Source of the DNA: Fibrobacter sp. UWR3
Lineage (GTDB): Bacteria; Fibrobacterota; Fibrobacteria; Fibrobacterales; Fibrobacteraceae
Length of the DNA stretch: 64,000 nucleotides
Reading direction: 5' to 3'
NCBI RefSeq assembly: GCF_900143055.1
Contig: NZ_FRCW01000006.1
Location: 162,340 to 226,339, forward strand
Shown: piece after piece, positions 33,178-43,102 of the stretch
How positions within the stretch are numbered: the stretch's first letter is position 1
Layout of the letters: each line of letters opens with the position of its first letter
Program-made: the position numbers and the translations under genes
The notes under the pieces: model-generated
Told to the model about the DNA's origin: nothing
Seen by the model: the letters and a program-made list of their open reading frames with translations, nothing else
The model's database searches: none

Positions 33178-34692
33178 TTATTTTTTGCAGAAAACAATAT
33201 AGAAGTCATCCACATGGCAGGCGTCCCATTCCGGGGATTCCCGGAGAACGCCCAGAAGTGCGCCCCAGCGGGCATAAAAACGCAGCGGAAACACGGCCCG
33301 GTCGACCCCCAGCGAGTCCGCGTCGCGCAGGAACGTTTCGGGCTCGCGGGCATAACTCAGGTAGCGCGCGAAAAACTCGGCAGATTTCAGGATAAACCGA
33401 CCATCCATATATATGGAGTCGCGCGGATTCACGAAGGCCAGGTAACCGCCCGCACGGTCATCGTTGAAAAGGCGGCCACTATGCGGGTGTTGCGCCATCC
33501 AGGCGGCCGCATTCACGGGCACGCGCTGGTAGGCGACCATGTGTTTATCGTACGAAGTGAGCGACTTAGCCCAGAAGCCGAGCAGAATTGCAAGGATTAC
33601 GATAGAAACTATTTGAGAGATCTTGGGACTAAAAGAATGTGGAATGTGGGATGTGGAATGTGAAATGCTTGGGGCGGGATGATGGATAAAGGCGGAAAGG
33701 AATACGGGGAAAAAGAGTACGAAGTTCCTTTCGGCAACAAGCGCAAGTACCGCAGTCACAAACAACGTTGTCCAAAGCACAAGCTTTTCGCGGCTACGGA
33801 CTAGCCTCATGACGGCATATACCGCCCCGAAAGCAGCGAGCACGACCATCAAGGCACTTGCAAGCACGTTTTCGCGGGCAAGGAGGAGCGTTAGCGGGCT
33901 ACGGTTCTCGGCGATTTCGCTCGCAAAGATTGCGGCAGAAGGAGTGAGGCCGAGCAGGCGGTCGAGAAGCCCGAACGGGTAGAGGAAAAGCCGCAGGCCG
34001 TCTTCGTGCAAGAAGGGCATCACGAACAGGAGCGCGACAAATGCGGCGGGCACAGCAACCGAGGCAACTTTCCGTGCGGGCAAGCGCGCAGGCCGGTTCC
34101 TGTACAACACATGTGCAAGGCACAGGAGCGCAAAGAGCGGGCCCAATATGTACAGCCCTTGGAACCTGCACCAGAGCCACTGCAATACGAGCAAGGCGAT
34201 TGCGACAAGGCATGTCCTTGCGCATTCCGCGGCACGTCTATCGCCAGGTATCGCCTTTTCGCCCGCAACAAGCCGGGCAAGCTGCCACGGCACCGCGTTC
34301 CAGTAAACCCCAAGGAACAGCAGCGTAAATACGACCGGGCGCATTTCCATCTGGTACCGGAATACAAATAGCAACACTGCCGAGGCTGTAACCGCGAGCG
34401 GGTTACCGAATACGCGGGCATTCCTTCCCCGCCGCCCGACCGCGGGCACCAGGAACAGCGCAAAAACGCCACCCCACAGCAAAGCCTTGAAGGCGACAAG
34501 CAGCGGGGCACCTCCGGCGCAGTACACGGCATAAACCACCTGCTGAAAGTATTCGTGCACGTTCACCACAGGGCCACGCACCGGCGTCCACGCGGTTACC
34601 CACTCCCGCGCGCACGCCATGTGCCACCAGATATCGGTATCGGTCAGCGGGAAAACGGCAAACAGTACCGCAAGCAGGAGCAAAAGAATCAT
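33178..34692 (-). CDS. Polytopic membrane protein with DTDIWWHM motif
   Basis: This 504-residue protein has about ten membrane segments. The N terminus has TDTDIWWHMACAREW and the C-terminal soluble part GRLFNDDRAGGYLAFVNP and IYMDGRFI, a pattern of a conserved family of unknown-function membrane proteins with a GT-C-like look. Its ATG overlaps the previous stop as ATGA, so it belongs to the envelope operon. A GGAATGTG-type repeat at 33635-33667 encodes about 11 His/Ser-rich residues near 342-352, in a loop. Confidence 0.8.
   Translation of the reverse strand: MILLLLLAVLFAVFPLTDTDIWWHMACAREWVTAWTPVRGPVVNVHEYFQQVVYAVYCAGGAPLLVAFKALLWGGVFALFLVPAVGRRGRNARVFGNPLAVTASAVLLFVFRYQMEMRPVVFTLLFLGVYWNAVPWQLARLVAGEKAIPGDRRAAECARTCLVAIALLVLQWLWCRFQGLYILGPLFALLCLAHVLYRNRPARLPARKVASVAVPAAFVALLFVMPFLHEDGLRLFLYPFGLLDRLLGLTPSAAIFASEIAENRSPLTLLLARENVLASALMVVLAAFGAVYAVMRLVRSREKLVLWTTLFVTAVLALVAERNFVLFFPVFLSAFIHHPAPSISHSTSHIPHSFSPKISQIVSIVILAILLGFWAKSLTSYDKHMVAYQRVPVNAAAWMAQHPHSGRLFNDDRAGGYLAFVNPRDSIYMDGRFILKSAEFFARYLSYAREPETFLRDADSLGVDRAVFPLRFYARWGALLGVLRESPEWDACHVDDFYIVFCKK
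33635..33667. repeat. GGAATGTG-type repeat inside a membrane-protein gene
   Basis: GAATGTGGAATGTGGGATGT and the following GGAATGTGAAATG repeat the unit seen at 1090-1130. It remains in frame and encodes SISHSTSHIPHS-type residues on the minus strand. Confidence 0.8.
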
Positions 34693-37481
34693 TCAAGCGT
34701 TCCCAGGAGAGAATCCAGGCGTGCAGTCAGCTGGCTAGCCCCCTTCTTGCAAAGATGGTCCATGTTGAACGCCATATCGGGGCCGTAGTCATGGTTCCCC
34801 ATCTTGTGCTCATCCATAAGGATAAAGTTGGGGTACTCTTCCTGGTACGCGGCCAGGGCATCCACAATGTTCTGCGCCTCCGCGTGGGTCAAGCCGTACC
34901 TTCCGTACGCTTCCGTCGACCTGTATTCCGGATTCTGCGGGAACACGATTCCTATTACAGTCACGTTCTTCTCCCGTGCGCTCCTGATTATCTCCACCAG
35001 ACGCAGCATGTTGGCGTTCAGCAAGGCAGGGTTCAGCGAGCACCAGTTCACATCGTAATCGGTAGTAGGTTCCGCCCAGTCCTCGCATTCGACAACATGA
35101 TACCCGCGAGTCGGCATATACTGCTTGTTGTAAGGTTCCGGAGCATTTTCCGTCATCTCGAGCAACCCTTCCGGGTACCCGTCACTCCAGTAATCGTGAT
35201 TCTCGTCGTACACGTATCCGGGGTAGTTCCTGTATTCCTTATAGAAGAAGTTGTCGTAGTCGTTGTCGTACGTCTTGAACCACATATCAATATCGAGCGA
35301 AATCACCAGGTACTTCACCTTCTTCATGTGGAGCAACACGTAGTTTTCGAACAGGTAGTCCGAAACGAAAAGCGAGTTCGGCACGTTGGAAAGGTTCACC
35401 GCGAAGGCATTCTTTATCTGGCCGGGATCGAGACCGGCCTGCGGGCGCGAGGAACCGAGAATCACGAGGTCAGCCGAGTCACGGAACTTCCAGAGGTTTT
35501 CCATTGCGACGCGTATGCTCGCTGCCGCGGCAGAGCCCTGCGCCACGTAATACACGCCCGCACTGTCCGGAGAAAGGCCCGCATCTTCATCAATCACGCT
35601 GGTAGACTTCACCCACACGCACGGGTGCCAGATTTCTTCGCCCTTCAATATCTCGGTAACTTTTCCGCTGGAAAGGTCGACCAGCGCGACCTTCTCGTGC
35701 GCACCATTGGTATTCACGAGCGTCGCCACGAGCAGGTTCGGCGTCGAGGAGGTTCGCCCAATGGCCCATTCCGTATGGTCGAACGAATAGCCCGAAGGAG
35801 CGGCCACACTCGCGACAAGTGCACCCGTGCTGTCCATCACCAGCAGGCGTTCGTGGACCGCATACGACTCACCAACAAATTCGCGGCCTGTCGCCGATGC
35901 AAAATCGAGGAACGCCGTACGTTTCGAACCGTCCTTCGAGAGGCTCGCATTGCACGTCTGCTCGCCATTGTACCACACCGTATCGCGGGCGTCGGTGTAT
36001 GTGTTTGCACCCGCCTTCGCAATGCGCGCACGCAGGAGCCTTGCACCCGTAACAGCAAGCCGGCCGTCATCGCTTATGCCTCCATGATACGCGCCGTCAA
36101 AAAGTTTTTGCGGTTCGCCGAACTTGCCTCCCGAAAACTTCACCTGCCAGGTAGACTTCGCACGGAACGCAGTTTCATCCTTGTTGTTGCCCGCATCGCT
36201 CACGTACACGATTACCGTATCGCCGTTCTCGAGAACGCGCCAGCGCGGAATTGCTGCCGATTCCACATCGAGCTTCACAAGCCCCGTTCCCGAATCGTCG
36301 AGGTCGCGCACGTACAAAGCGGACTTTCCGGAAACACCCTCAAGGACCGTGCAGAATGCAACACGCATGCCATCGGGCGATATGTCGGGGTGGTAAACCT
36401 GCATGGTGTCCGCGATTTCGTGAACCAGGTAACCCGCGACAGAATAGTCGATATACGCGAGATTCCCCGTAACGTCGTTACGGAAAGCAAACTTCGTCTT
36501 GAAAGTTCTCGTAAGCGAGCGCACCGTATTCGCCATCACGAGCGACGAAAAGCCGCCACCTACCGTAGGTTTCTCCGTCCCTTCAAACCACGTGGCAGCC
36601 GGGATATTCCCGAAGGCGAGCCTGAACCCGACATAGTTCGTCCTCGAAGCGGATGTAGTCGTATAGACATCCCCGCGCGTGACAAGCCCGACCGTCGAGG
36701 GTTCCTGCCTGTACGAGCCACCCTTCAGCACCCGCTCCCCCAAGGGGCCGCCATCGGTAGCCCCCACATAGTTTACCACCAGCGTGTCCTTGAAATTTCC
36801 CAGCCAGTCGTTCACCCATTCCATCGCGTTCCCCGCCATATCGCAGAGGCCCGCAGCACTTTCGGGGAGGGAGCAGACGGCGTGAAGGGTATTGCCCGCA
36901 TTGCGCGACGTCCATGCATTTTCGGTATTCCATCCAATCCCTGCAGCATACACCCATTCCGCTTCCGTCGGAAGCCTGAACGCATCAACCGTCGGGTCGA
37001 ACTTCAGGTCAGACAATCCCGAACAGCCTTCCTCTCCAAAAGATGCAACCGCATAGGTATAGGCGGTATCGTAGCCTTGCCGTTTCGACATCTCGTTCGC
37101 GAACAGGACTGCATCGAAATAGCTCACATTCACTACCGGCAACGAGTCGCTTTCGCAATCCGGCAGATTAGCATAGGCGTCATAGTCCTTCAATACACTC
37201 CTGAAATCCCCGCAGGTCACCTCGTTCTTGCTGATATAGAACCTGTAATCGAGCACCACGTCCATCGAAGGCTTCTCGTTTGTTTTGGCCTTCTCGTCAT
37301 CGGAACCGAGAGTCACCATCTTGTCCTTATCCGCGAAAACGACAAATTCCATCGAGCCGAACTTCTTTGTATCCGCAGAATCATCCGACACGGAATCCGC
37401 ATTGGAACACGCCACCAGAGAAAGCAGGCTCGGCAAAACCAAACACAGCATCCACAACACAAGCAACTTATTTCTTTTCAA
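34689..37481 (-). CDS. TIGR02171-like lipoprotein: FGE domain, beta-propeller, SGNH-like domain (paralogue 1)
   Basis: The 930-residue protein has lipobox SLVAC. Residues about 45-290 form an FGE-sulfatase (SUMF1) domain: VVNVSYFDAVLFANEMS, FRLPTEAEWVYAA, GLCDMAGNAMEWVNDW, RVLKGGSY and GFRLAFG. A TolB/WD40-like beta-propeller follows (about 310-640, YHPDISPDGMRVAFC). The last 270 residues look SGNH-like: LGSSRPQAGLDP, VFPQNPEYRS and AFNMDHLCKKGASQLT with the DHL pair. The whole resembles the lineage-specific TIGR02171 family, which has no known function. The gene lies three bases after its paralogue. Confidence 0.85.
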   Translation of the reverse strand: MKRNKLLVLWMLCLVLPSLLSLVACSNADSVSDDSADTKKFGSMEFVVFADKDKMVTLGSDDEKAKTNEKPSMDVVLDYRFYISKNEVTCGDFRSVLKDYDAYANLPDCESDSLPVVNVSYFDAVLFANEMSKRQGYDTAYTYAVASFGEEGCSGLSDLKFDPTVDAFRLPTEAEWVYAAGIGWNTENAWTSRNAGNTLHAVCSLPESAAGLCDMAGNAMEWVNDWLGNFKDTLVVNYVGATDGGPLGERVLKGGSYRQEPSTVGLVTRGDVYTTTSASRTNYVGFRLAFGNIPAATWFEGTEKPTVGGGFSSLVMANTVRSLTRTFKTKFAFRNDVTGNLAYIDYSVAGYLVHEIADTMQVYHPDISPDGMRVAFCTVLEGVSGKSALYVRDLDDSGTGLVKLDVESAAIPRWRVLENGDTVIVYVSDAGNNKDETAFRAKSTWQVKFSGGKFGEPQKLFDGAYHGGISDDGRLAVTGARLLRARIAKAGANTYTDARDTVWYNGEQTCNASLSKDGSKRTAFLDFASATGREFVGESYAVHERLLVMDSTGALVASVAAPSGYSFDHTEWAIGRTSSTPNLLVATLVNTNGAHEKVALVDLSSGKVTEILKGEEIWHPCVWVKSTSVIDEDAGLSPDSAGVYYVAQGSAAAASIRVAMENLWKFRDSADLVILGSSRPQAGLDPGQIKNAFAVNLSNVPNSLFVSDYLFENYVLLHMKKVKYLVISLDIDMWFKTYDNDYDNFFYKEYRNYPGYVYDENHDYWSDGYPEGLLEMTENAPEPYNKQYMPTRGYHVVECEDWAEPTTDYDVNWCSLNPALLNANMLRLVEIIRSAREKNVTVIGIVFPQNPEYRSTEAYGRYGLTHAEAQNIVDALAAYQEEYPNFILMDEHKMGNHDYGPDMAFNMDHLCKKGASQLTARLDSLLGTLE

Positions 37482-37484
37482 CCG

Positions 37485-40286
37485 TTACTCCTTCCCCAAC
37501 GTCTTTAGCAGTGAATCCAGGCGATGCGTCATCTGAACTGCGCCATCAAAGGCAAGATGGTCCGTATTGAGCGCCATACCGTCGGTGTAGTCATGCGCCC
37601 CCATCCTGTTTTCGTCCATCACGTAAAAATTCGGGTATTCCCCTGCAACCGCACGCACGGAATCCAGCAGAGCACGGGCTTCGCCCCGCAACAGGCCATA
37701 GCGCCCGAACGAACCCGTTTCACTATACCGGGGGTTCTGCGGGAAAACGATTCCCACCACGGCAACGCCCTTCTCGCTTGCGGCTGCAACAAACGAGCGC
37801 AGGCGCTCCATTTGCCACCCGACAATTCCGGGCATCGAGGAGAGCCAGGCGGAATCGATTTCTACAAGAGGTTCTCCCCAGGAGGCCGCACTGTTGTAGT
37901 GATAGCCGCGGCTCGCATAGAATACATTCCTGTTTTCCTCGCTTGCAGGGTACGACTCGTTCACGAAATCCACGAGCGATTCCGGCACGCCGGATTTCCA
38001 GAAGTCGTGATTCCTGTCGTAGGCGTAGCCGGGAGCCCCGGAAACGAGTTCATCCGTATATTCGTCCGCAATCTGCCACAGGTCAAAGTCCAGCGAGAAC
38101 ACGACCGCCTTCAAATTCCTCGCGTGATTGAGCGCGTAGTTGCGCGCCACGTAGAACGAGGCGTCCATCGAGTTCATCGGGTGGCCCATGTTGAGCGCAA
38201 ACCCCGCAGTAAGCGAATCCGGAATCAGCCCGTCCTCGACACGCGAACTGCCCACAAAGATGTATTCGAGCCTCTCCACGTTGTTCCAGAAGAGTTCCAT
38301 CTTCACGCGGAGCGCCTCGTGCGAGGCGTCGAGCCCCGGCACAAGATATGCGCCCGCGCTGTCCGGGTCCAGGAGAGCATCTTCAGAAGGAGAAACCCCT
38401 TGTTTCGCCCACAAGGCGGGGTGCCAGAGTTCATCGCCCTCGGCTAGTTCCACGATGGAAGAATCCGCGAGATTCACGACCGCAATCTTTTTGTGCGCAC
38501 CGTCATTGTTTGCAAGTGTTGCAACGGCAAGCGCGACATTCCCGCTACCCGCCCATTCGCTATGGTCAAACGAATAGCCCGAAGGGGCGGCAACAGACTG
38601 CACCAGGTTGCCGGTAGAATCAAGCACCAGCATACGCTCGTGCACCCCGTAATCCTCGCCCACAAATTCACGCCCCGTCTTGCTTGCGAAATCCAGGAAT
38701 AACGTGCGCTTGCTGCTATCCTTGGCAAGCGATGCATTGCAGGCCTGCTCGCCATTGTACCACACCGTATCGCGGGCATCCCCGAACACCGTCGAACCGG
38801 GTGAAGCGATTCGCGCTCGCAGGAGCCTTGCGCCGCTCACCGCGAGAGTCCCGTCATCGCTTATGCCACCATGATACGCGCCGTCAAAAAGTTTCTCGGG
38901 TTCGCCAAACTTGCCGCCCTTGAAAGACACCTGCCAGGTAGATGACGCCCGGAAGGTTGCTCCGTCCTTGTTGTTGCCCGCATCGCTCACGTAGACAATC
39001 ACCGTATCGCCATTCCCGAGTACGCGCCAGCGCGGTATGGCCGCAGATTCAACACGAAGTTGCACAGGGCCCAGGCCAGAGCCGCCAAGAGAACGCACAT
39101 ACACAGAAGACTTCCCGGAAACGCCCTCAAGCCCCGTGCAATATGCGACAACCCTTCCATCGGGAGATATGTCCGGATGGTACGCGCCGTAGGTATCCTG
39201 CAATTCGACAACGGACTGGCCTCCCGTAGAATAGTCCACATATGAAAGGGAACCCGTAACGTCGTTGCGGAAAACAAGCTTGCTCCGGTATGTTCCCGTA
39301 AGTGCCCTGATTCTCGTGGAATTCGCCAGCGGAACAACTCGGCTTTCGGCTGCATAGCCATCGCGTCCGATCCAGGCGGGTTCGGGAATTGCTCCGAACG
39401 CCAGGCGGAACCCAACATAATCGGCACGGGTAGAAGACGTCACCGTATAGACATCGCCACGGGTGTATAGCGCAATCGAGGACGCAGCATTGCGGTAGCT
39501 GCCTCCCTTAACGACGCGCTGTCCAAGCGTTCCCCCGTCCGATGCGCCAACGAGGTTCCTGTACCTCGCCGAATTGTAGTTGCCAAGCCAGTCATTCACC
39601 CACTCCATCGCGTTCCCAGCCATGTCACAAAAACCGTCTATTGCAACCTTCCCGCATACGGCATGCAGGCTATAACCCGAATTTTCGGCAGTCCAGCCAT
39701 CCTCGGCATTCCAGCCCTGGCGCGCGGCAAGCACCCATTCGGCTTCGGTCGGGAGTCTATATGCATCTATTTCCGTGTGGAACGCAAAGCCCTCCAGATT
39801 CGTGCAATGATTCCCCGCATCAAAGCTGGCCGAGGCGTAAGTATAGGCGGTATCGAGACCTTCGGCCTTGCTGCGGGCGTTAGCAAAAAGTACCGCATCG
39901 TAGAAAGTAATGTCGGTCGCAGGAATGTCACCGTTTTCGCAGGCCAGTTCGAGACCTGCCGCTCCTTTCATCAGCGCGTTAAATTCACCACAAGTCACTT
40001 CATGACGACCCATCGAATAGTCATAAGAGAATTCTGCAATGGAAACAGGACGGTCGATCGGGCGGGAACTTTCATCCGAGCCCAAAATTACCGATGCGCC
40101 AGCAGCCCTTACACGGAGCATGCCTTCGAGAGTATCAGAGGCTATTTCGACCAATGCGGAATCTGCCGGGTCGGAGGGCATTTCCGAATTCGAACACGCA
40201 CCCATGATGCAACACAGGAAAGCGCTCGCCAGGGCAAACGCACTCCGTACACCAAAAATGGCCTCAATGTTAGACACGGGTCGCAT
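37485..40286 (-). CDS. TIGR02171-like lipoprotein: FGE domain, beta-propeller, SGNH-like domain (paralogue 2)
   Basis: The 933-residue protein repeats the layout of its downstream neighbour: lipobox IMGAC; FGE domain with TDITFYDAVLFANARS, YRLPTEAEWVLAA, GFCDMAGNAMEWVNDW, RVVKGGSY; propeller with YHPDISPDGRVVAYC; and an SGNH-like end with VGSSRVEDGLIPDS, VFPQNPRYSE and ALNTDHLAFDGAVQMT. AGGGAT lies before the ATG. Tandem duplication followed by strong divergence of linkers but not of motifs is the simplest history. Confidence 0.85.
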   Translation of the reverse strand: MRPVSNIEAIFGVRSAFALASAFLCCIMGACSNSEMPSDPADSALVEIASDTLEGMLRVRAAGASVILGSDESSRPIDRPVSIAEFSYDYSMGRHEVTCGEFNALMKGAAGLELACENGDIPATDITFYDAVLFANARSKAEGLDTAYTYASASFDAGNHCTNLEGFAFHTEIDAYRLPTEAEWVLAARQGWNAEDGWTAENSGYSLHAVCGKVAIDGFCDMAGNAMEWVNDWLGNYNSARYRNLVGASDGGTLGQRVVKGGSYRNAASSIALYTRGDVYTVTSSTRADYVGFRLAFGAIPEPAWIGRDGYAAESRVVPLANSTRIRALTGTYRSKLVFRNDVTGSLSYVDYSTGGQSVVELQDTYGAYHPDISPDGRVVAYCTGLEGVSGKSSVYVRSLGGSGLGPVQLRVESAAIPRWRVLGNGDTVIVYVSDAGNNKDGATFRASSTWQVSFKGGKFGEPEKLFDGAYHGGISDDGTLAVSGARLLRARIASPGSTVFGDARDTVWYNGEQACNASLAKDSSKRTLFLDFASKTGREFVGEDYGVHERMLVLDSTGNLVQSVAAPSGYSFDHSEWAGSGNVALAVATLANNDGAHKKIAVVNLADSSIVELAEGDELWHPALWAKQGVSPSEDALLDPDSAGAYLVPGLDASHEALRVKMELFWNNVERLEYIFVGSSRVEDGLIPDSLTAGFALNMGHPMNSMDASFYVARNYALNHARNLKAVVFSLDFDLWQIADEYTDELVSGAPGYAYDRNHDFWKSGVPESLVDFVNESYPASEENRNVFYASRGYHYNSAASWGEPLVEIDSAWLSSMPGIVGWQMERLRSFVAAASEKGVAVVGIVFPQNPRYSETGSFGRYGLLRGEARALLDSVRAVAGEYPNFYVMDENRMGAHDYTDGMALNTDHLAFDGAVQMTHRLDSLLKTLGKE

Positions 40287-40321
40287 ATCCCTAAAATAGA
40301 TTTTTTAAAGGCGTGAGCCCA

Positions 40322-41092
40322 CTAGAACTTGTCGGGAAGGCGGCTCTTCGCTATTTTCTGGTTCTCGGAGATTCCCGGATACTCGGGGAAAAGGTCTCCA
40401 GCCAGCCGGTACCAGCGCAGCGCGCGGGTCGGTTCCGTTTCTAGATACAAATTTCCCATGTCGAATGCGGCCAGGCCCGTAAACTGCGCAGGCGTAAGCG
40501 GCTTGAATTCAAGGCCGGTCCATCGACCCGCCTTGTACTTCTCGCGGTATTCCTCATCCGTGTAGGTATAGCCACGCCGGTTGGGTTCCAGGTTCACCGT
40601 TTTTGACGCAGATTCCGCCTGCGCGCGGCCGTCATCCTTGCCGTAGCGCAAATAAACGTGCCCCGGCAGGAGAATTACCTCAAGCGGAATTCCACGGGCT
40701 TCGGCGACCATCATCGCAAGCCACGAAAGCCCCATGCAGCCGGAGCGTCGCGTTTCAAGTACCCGCAGCGGGAGTACCGCATCGTGGGCGATGGACGCCT
40801 CGCCCGCCCCCGCAAACTCAATGTTCCAAAATTCCCACAGGAGCGCCTTCAGCGATGCAAGCGTATCGCCTGTTACAGACAAACTACTGTCATAGAAGGC
40901 AAGACCCTCGTGCCAGTCGCGAACACTGTCAATACACGCGGGTGCACGGTTCTCGAACGTGCACGCCATCTCGGTATACCGCACGTTTTCAGGGCGGCCC
41001 GTCCACAGCACAAGCGTGAGCGAAACCGCCAGCAGCACGACTAGCAGAGGCCAGAAAAATCGGGAGAATATCGACGAGAGGCGTGCAAGCAT
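40322..41092 (-). CDS. Transglutaminase-like protein with N-terminal membrane anchor
   Basis: The 256-residue protein has one membrane segment (about 12-30) and then a SirB1/transglutaminase-like domain: LETRRSGCMGLSWLAMMVAEARGIP supplies the Cys, LLPGHVYLRYG the His and VNLEPNRRGY the acidic residue. The C-terminal end has a TPR-like segment (AFDMGNLYLETEPTRALRWY). One base separates it from the AlgX/J-like gene. It could crosslink, hydrolyse or simply bind a peptide or glycan partner in the envelope. Confidence 0.75.
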   Translation of the reverse strand: MLARLSSIFSRFFWPLLVVLLAVSLTLVLWTGRPENVRYTEMACTFENRAPACIDSVRDWHEGLAFYDSSLSVTGDTLASLKALLWEFWNIEFAGAGEASIAHDAVLPLRVLETRRSGCMGLSWLAMMVAEARGIPLEVILLPGHVYLRYGKDDGRAQAESASKTVNLEPNRRGYTYTDEEYREKYKAGRWTGLEFKPLTPAQFTGLAAFDMGNLYLETEPTRALRWYRLAGDLFPEYPGISENQKIAKSRLPDKF

Positions 41093-41093
41093 C

Positions 41094-43085
41094 TTACCTT
41101 AGCGCGTCCCATTCCATCGGGGACTGCCAGAAATCGCGCGCGGTCATCATGTAGACGACAAGCCTCTTGCTCTGCATATCCTTCTTCATCTTCATCATGC
41201 GGTGGTAAACGCCCGGGCCTCCGCCCCAGCTGGTAAGCACCTGCACGTCGAGCCCCGTCGCATAGGCCAGCAGGGAACCCGGCCCGCCGCTCTTCTGGTC
41301 CACGGACTCGAACACGCCCGTAAAGGAATCCCCCATCAGGAGAATCGGCGCATTCTTGCCGCCCTTGTAGGGTTCGGCGCCCTTGAAAATCTTCATTGCA
41401 GGCAATGTATCTGCAGGGTACTTCGCCTTCTCCGCATCGGGCAGGTGCGCCACCAGGTCGCCTTCGCGCAAGGTCGTCGTCTCCTGCATGTTGAGCGAAC
41501 CCGGCTTCGCTCCGGCATCGCCGTACCAGCTGTACTGCGTCACACGGGCGGCAAGCTGTTCCATGGCGGCAAGCATACCGGGGAGCGACCAGTGCGTATC
41601 GTAGCGCTGATAGCTAAAGTGCGGGGGCTCGTCGCCCGCCTTGGCCGCCATGAGCGCCGGGTAAATGTCAAGCACGTCAAGCCCGGCGGCAAGCATCTCG
41701 CGGGTAAATTCGCGGCCCGCGGGGTTCACGCAGAGGTCAGCAGGCGTCCCCGCCACAAGGCGCTCGGCGTAAATTTCTTCCTTCACGGGAACGGGAACCA
41801 CGAGCAGTTGCACCCCGATGGAATCCAGGTAGTGTTTAAGTTCCAGCAGGCGCGGGAGCGGGTTGTGCAGGCTATCTTGCCCGGTTATCTTGTCTGCAAG
41901 CAGGTAGTTTGCATTGCGGCGGAACCAGAGGAAGGTCTCTGCGGGCGATGCTCCCGCAGTCGCCCAGGCGTTCTGTTCCTTCGGGAGTTTCGCAAGCGTA
42001 TTCTCGAGCGCCGAGCGGAACTTCGCGGTTTCCGCGTTCGCGGGGCAAGAGCCTTCCAGCGAGGAGAGCGTCTGCAGGCGCGCATCCGAGGTCGTGTCAA
42101 GCATGCGGTTCACCGGCACCACCTCGCCCGCGGCGGCAAGCGAATCGGCCACCTGCTGGGCACGCAGAGCCTCGTCCGTAAGGCGGAAGGCAGGCACGTC
42201 AAAGGCAATCCACATGGGTTTCCCCATCGGGTTCCCGCGCATTACGGCAAAGGGCCTGCAGTCGGCCTTTGCCTCCCACGGGGCGCCCGCAGAATGCGGT
42301 TCCAAATCGGTATTGAGCGTCGGGTACCAGTACGAAGACAGCGTACGCGCCCAGTTCTGGGCATCTTCCGCATTCATCTCCGCCGTGAGGTAAAAGTTCA
42401 GCACCTCGGCAGTTTCGCCACGCGAAGCAAGCTTCAGTTTCCCGTAAAAAGCCGTACGTCCGGTCCACTGCGCAGGCATCACTTCGGCCCACCACTCGAC
42501 AGAGCCATCGCTCATGGGCACGCCCCACAGGCGGGTCACCGTCTGGAAAGCCCTGAACACCTCGGGTTCATCCCACTTGACCGCCTCCACTGCGCCAATG
42601 ACCTGCGCAAGGGAATCACTCCCCGTCTGCGTATAGAGCAACTTGGACAAGGGTTCCCACGCCACCGGCATACGCCCGTTCACGGCAGAAGGTTCATGTT
42701 CCTGTATCGAGTCAAGCATCGGGAACGGATAGTCCGTCAACTTTACGCCTGACATCTTGCCCTTATAGTTCTCAGGCTTTTCGTCCTTGCCCGCAAGGCG
42801 AATCGGGTTCGCAAAGTAGGCGGCAAAATCAAGGGCGGCCATCGTGGGCTTGCCGACAATACGCCATTGCCGGTCCTCGTCGACCACCCGCATCTCAAAC
42901 ATCGTCGAAGGTACAGTCGAATCTGCCGGCAAAGCCGTCACACCGGGTGCACCCGCACTCATTTCCGTCGATTCTGTCGCGGGTTTCGGGGTATCACCCG
43001 AAGCACAGGCAAGCAGGGCAAGCGAAAAAGATGCAAACACAACGCCCACTAAAGCGCCGTTCCTACGCAAAAAATTACGGGTCAT
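41094..43085 (-). CDS. AlgX/AlgJ-like SGNH lipoprotein
   Basis: The 663-residue protein has lipobox LALLAC and a Thr/Glu/Ser linker. The N-terminal half (residues about 60-310) is unrecognised. The C-terminal half has the AlgX/AlgJ-type SGNH pattern: LFWFRRNANYLLADK-like FLWFRRNANYLLAD, YDTHWSLPGM with Asp and His, and ILLMGDSFTG with the Ser. These enzymes acetylate exopolysaccharide using acetyl groups passed by an MBOAT protein. No MBOAT gene is seen in the window. Its place beside two SGNH-ended lipoproteins suggests one shared glycan-modifying task. Confidence 0.82.
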   Translation of the reverse strand: MTRNFLRRNGALVGVVFASFSLALLACASGDTPKPATESTEMSAGAPGVTALPADSTVPSTMFEMRVVDEDRQWRIVGKPTMAALDFAAYFANPIRLAGKDEKPENYKGKMSGVKLTDYPFPMLDSIQEHEPSAVNGRMPVAWEPLSKLLYTQTGSDSLAQVIGAVEAVKWDEPEVFRAFQTVTRLWGVPMSDGSVEWWAEVMPAQWTGRTAFYGKLKLASRGETAEVLNFYLTAEMNAEDAQNWARTLSSYWYPTLNTDLEPHSAGAPWEAKADCRPFAVMRGNPMGKPMWIAFDVPAFRLTDEALRAQQVADSLAAAGEVVPVNRMLDTTSDARLQTLSSLEGSCPANAETAKFRSALENTLAKLPKEQNAWATAGASPAETFLWFRRNANYLLADKITGQDSLHNPLPRLLELKHYLDSIGVQLLVVPVPVKEEIYAERLVAGTPADLCVNPAGREFTREMLAAGLDVLDIYPALMAAKAGDEPPHFSYQRYDTHWSLPGMLAAMEQLAARVTQYSWYGDAGAKPGSLNMQETTTLREGDLVAHLPDAEKAKYPADTLPAMKIFKGAEPYKGGKNAPILLMGDSFTGVFESVDQKSGGPGSLLAYATGLDVQVLTSWGGGPGVYHRMMKMKKDMQSKRLVVYMMTARDFWQSPMEWDALR

Positions 43086-43102
43086 AGGTTCTCCCGGTTA
43101 CC

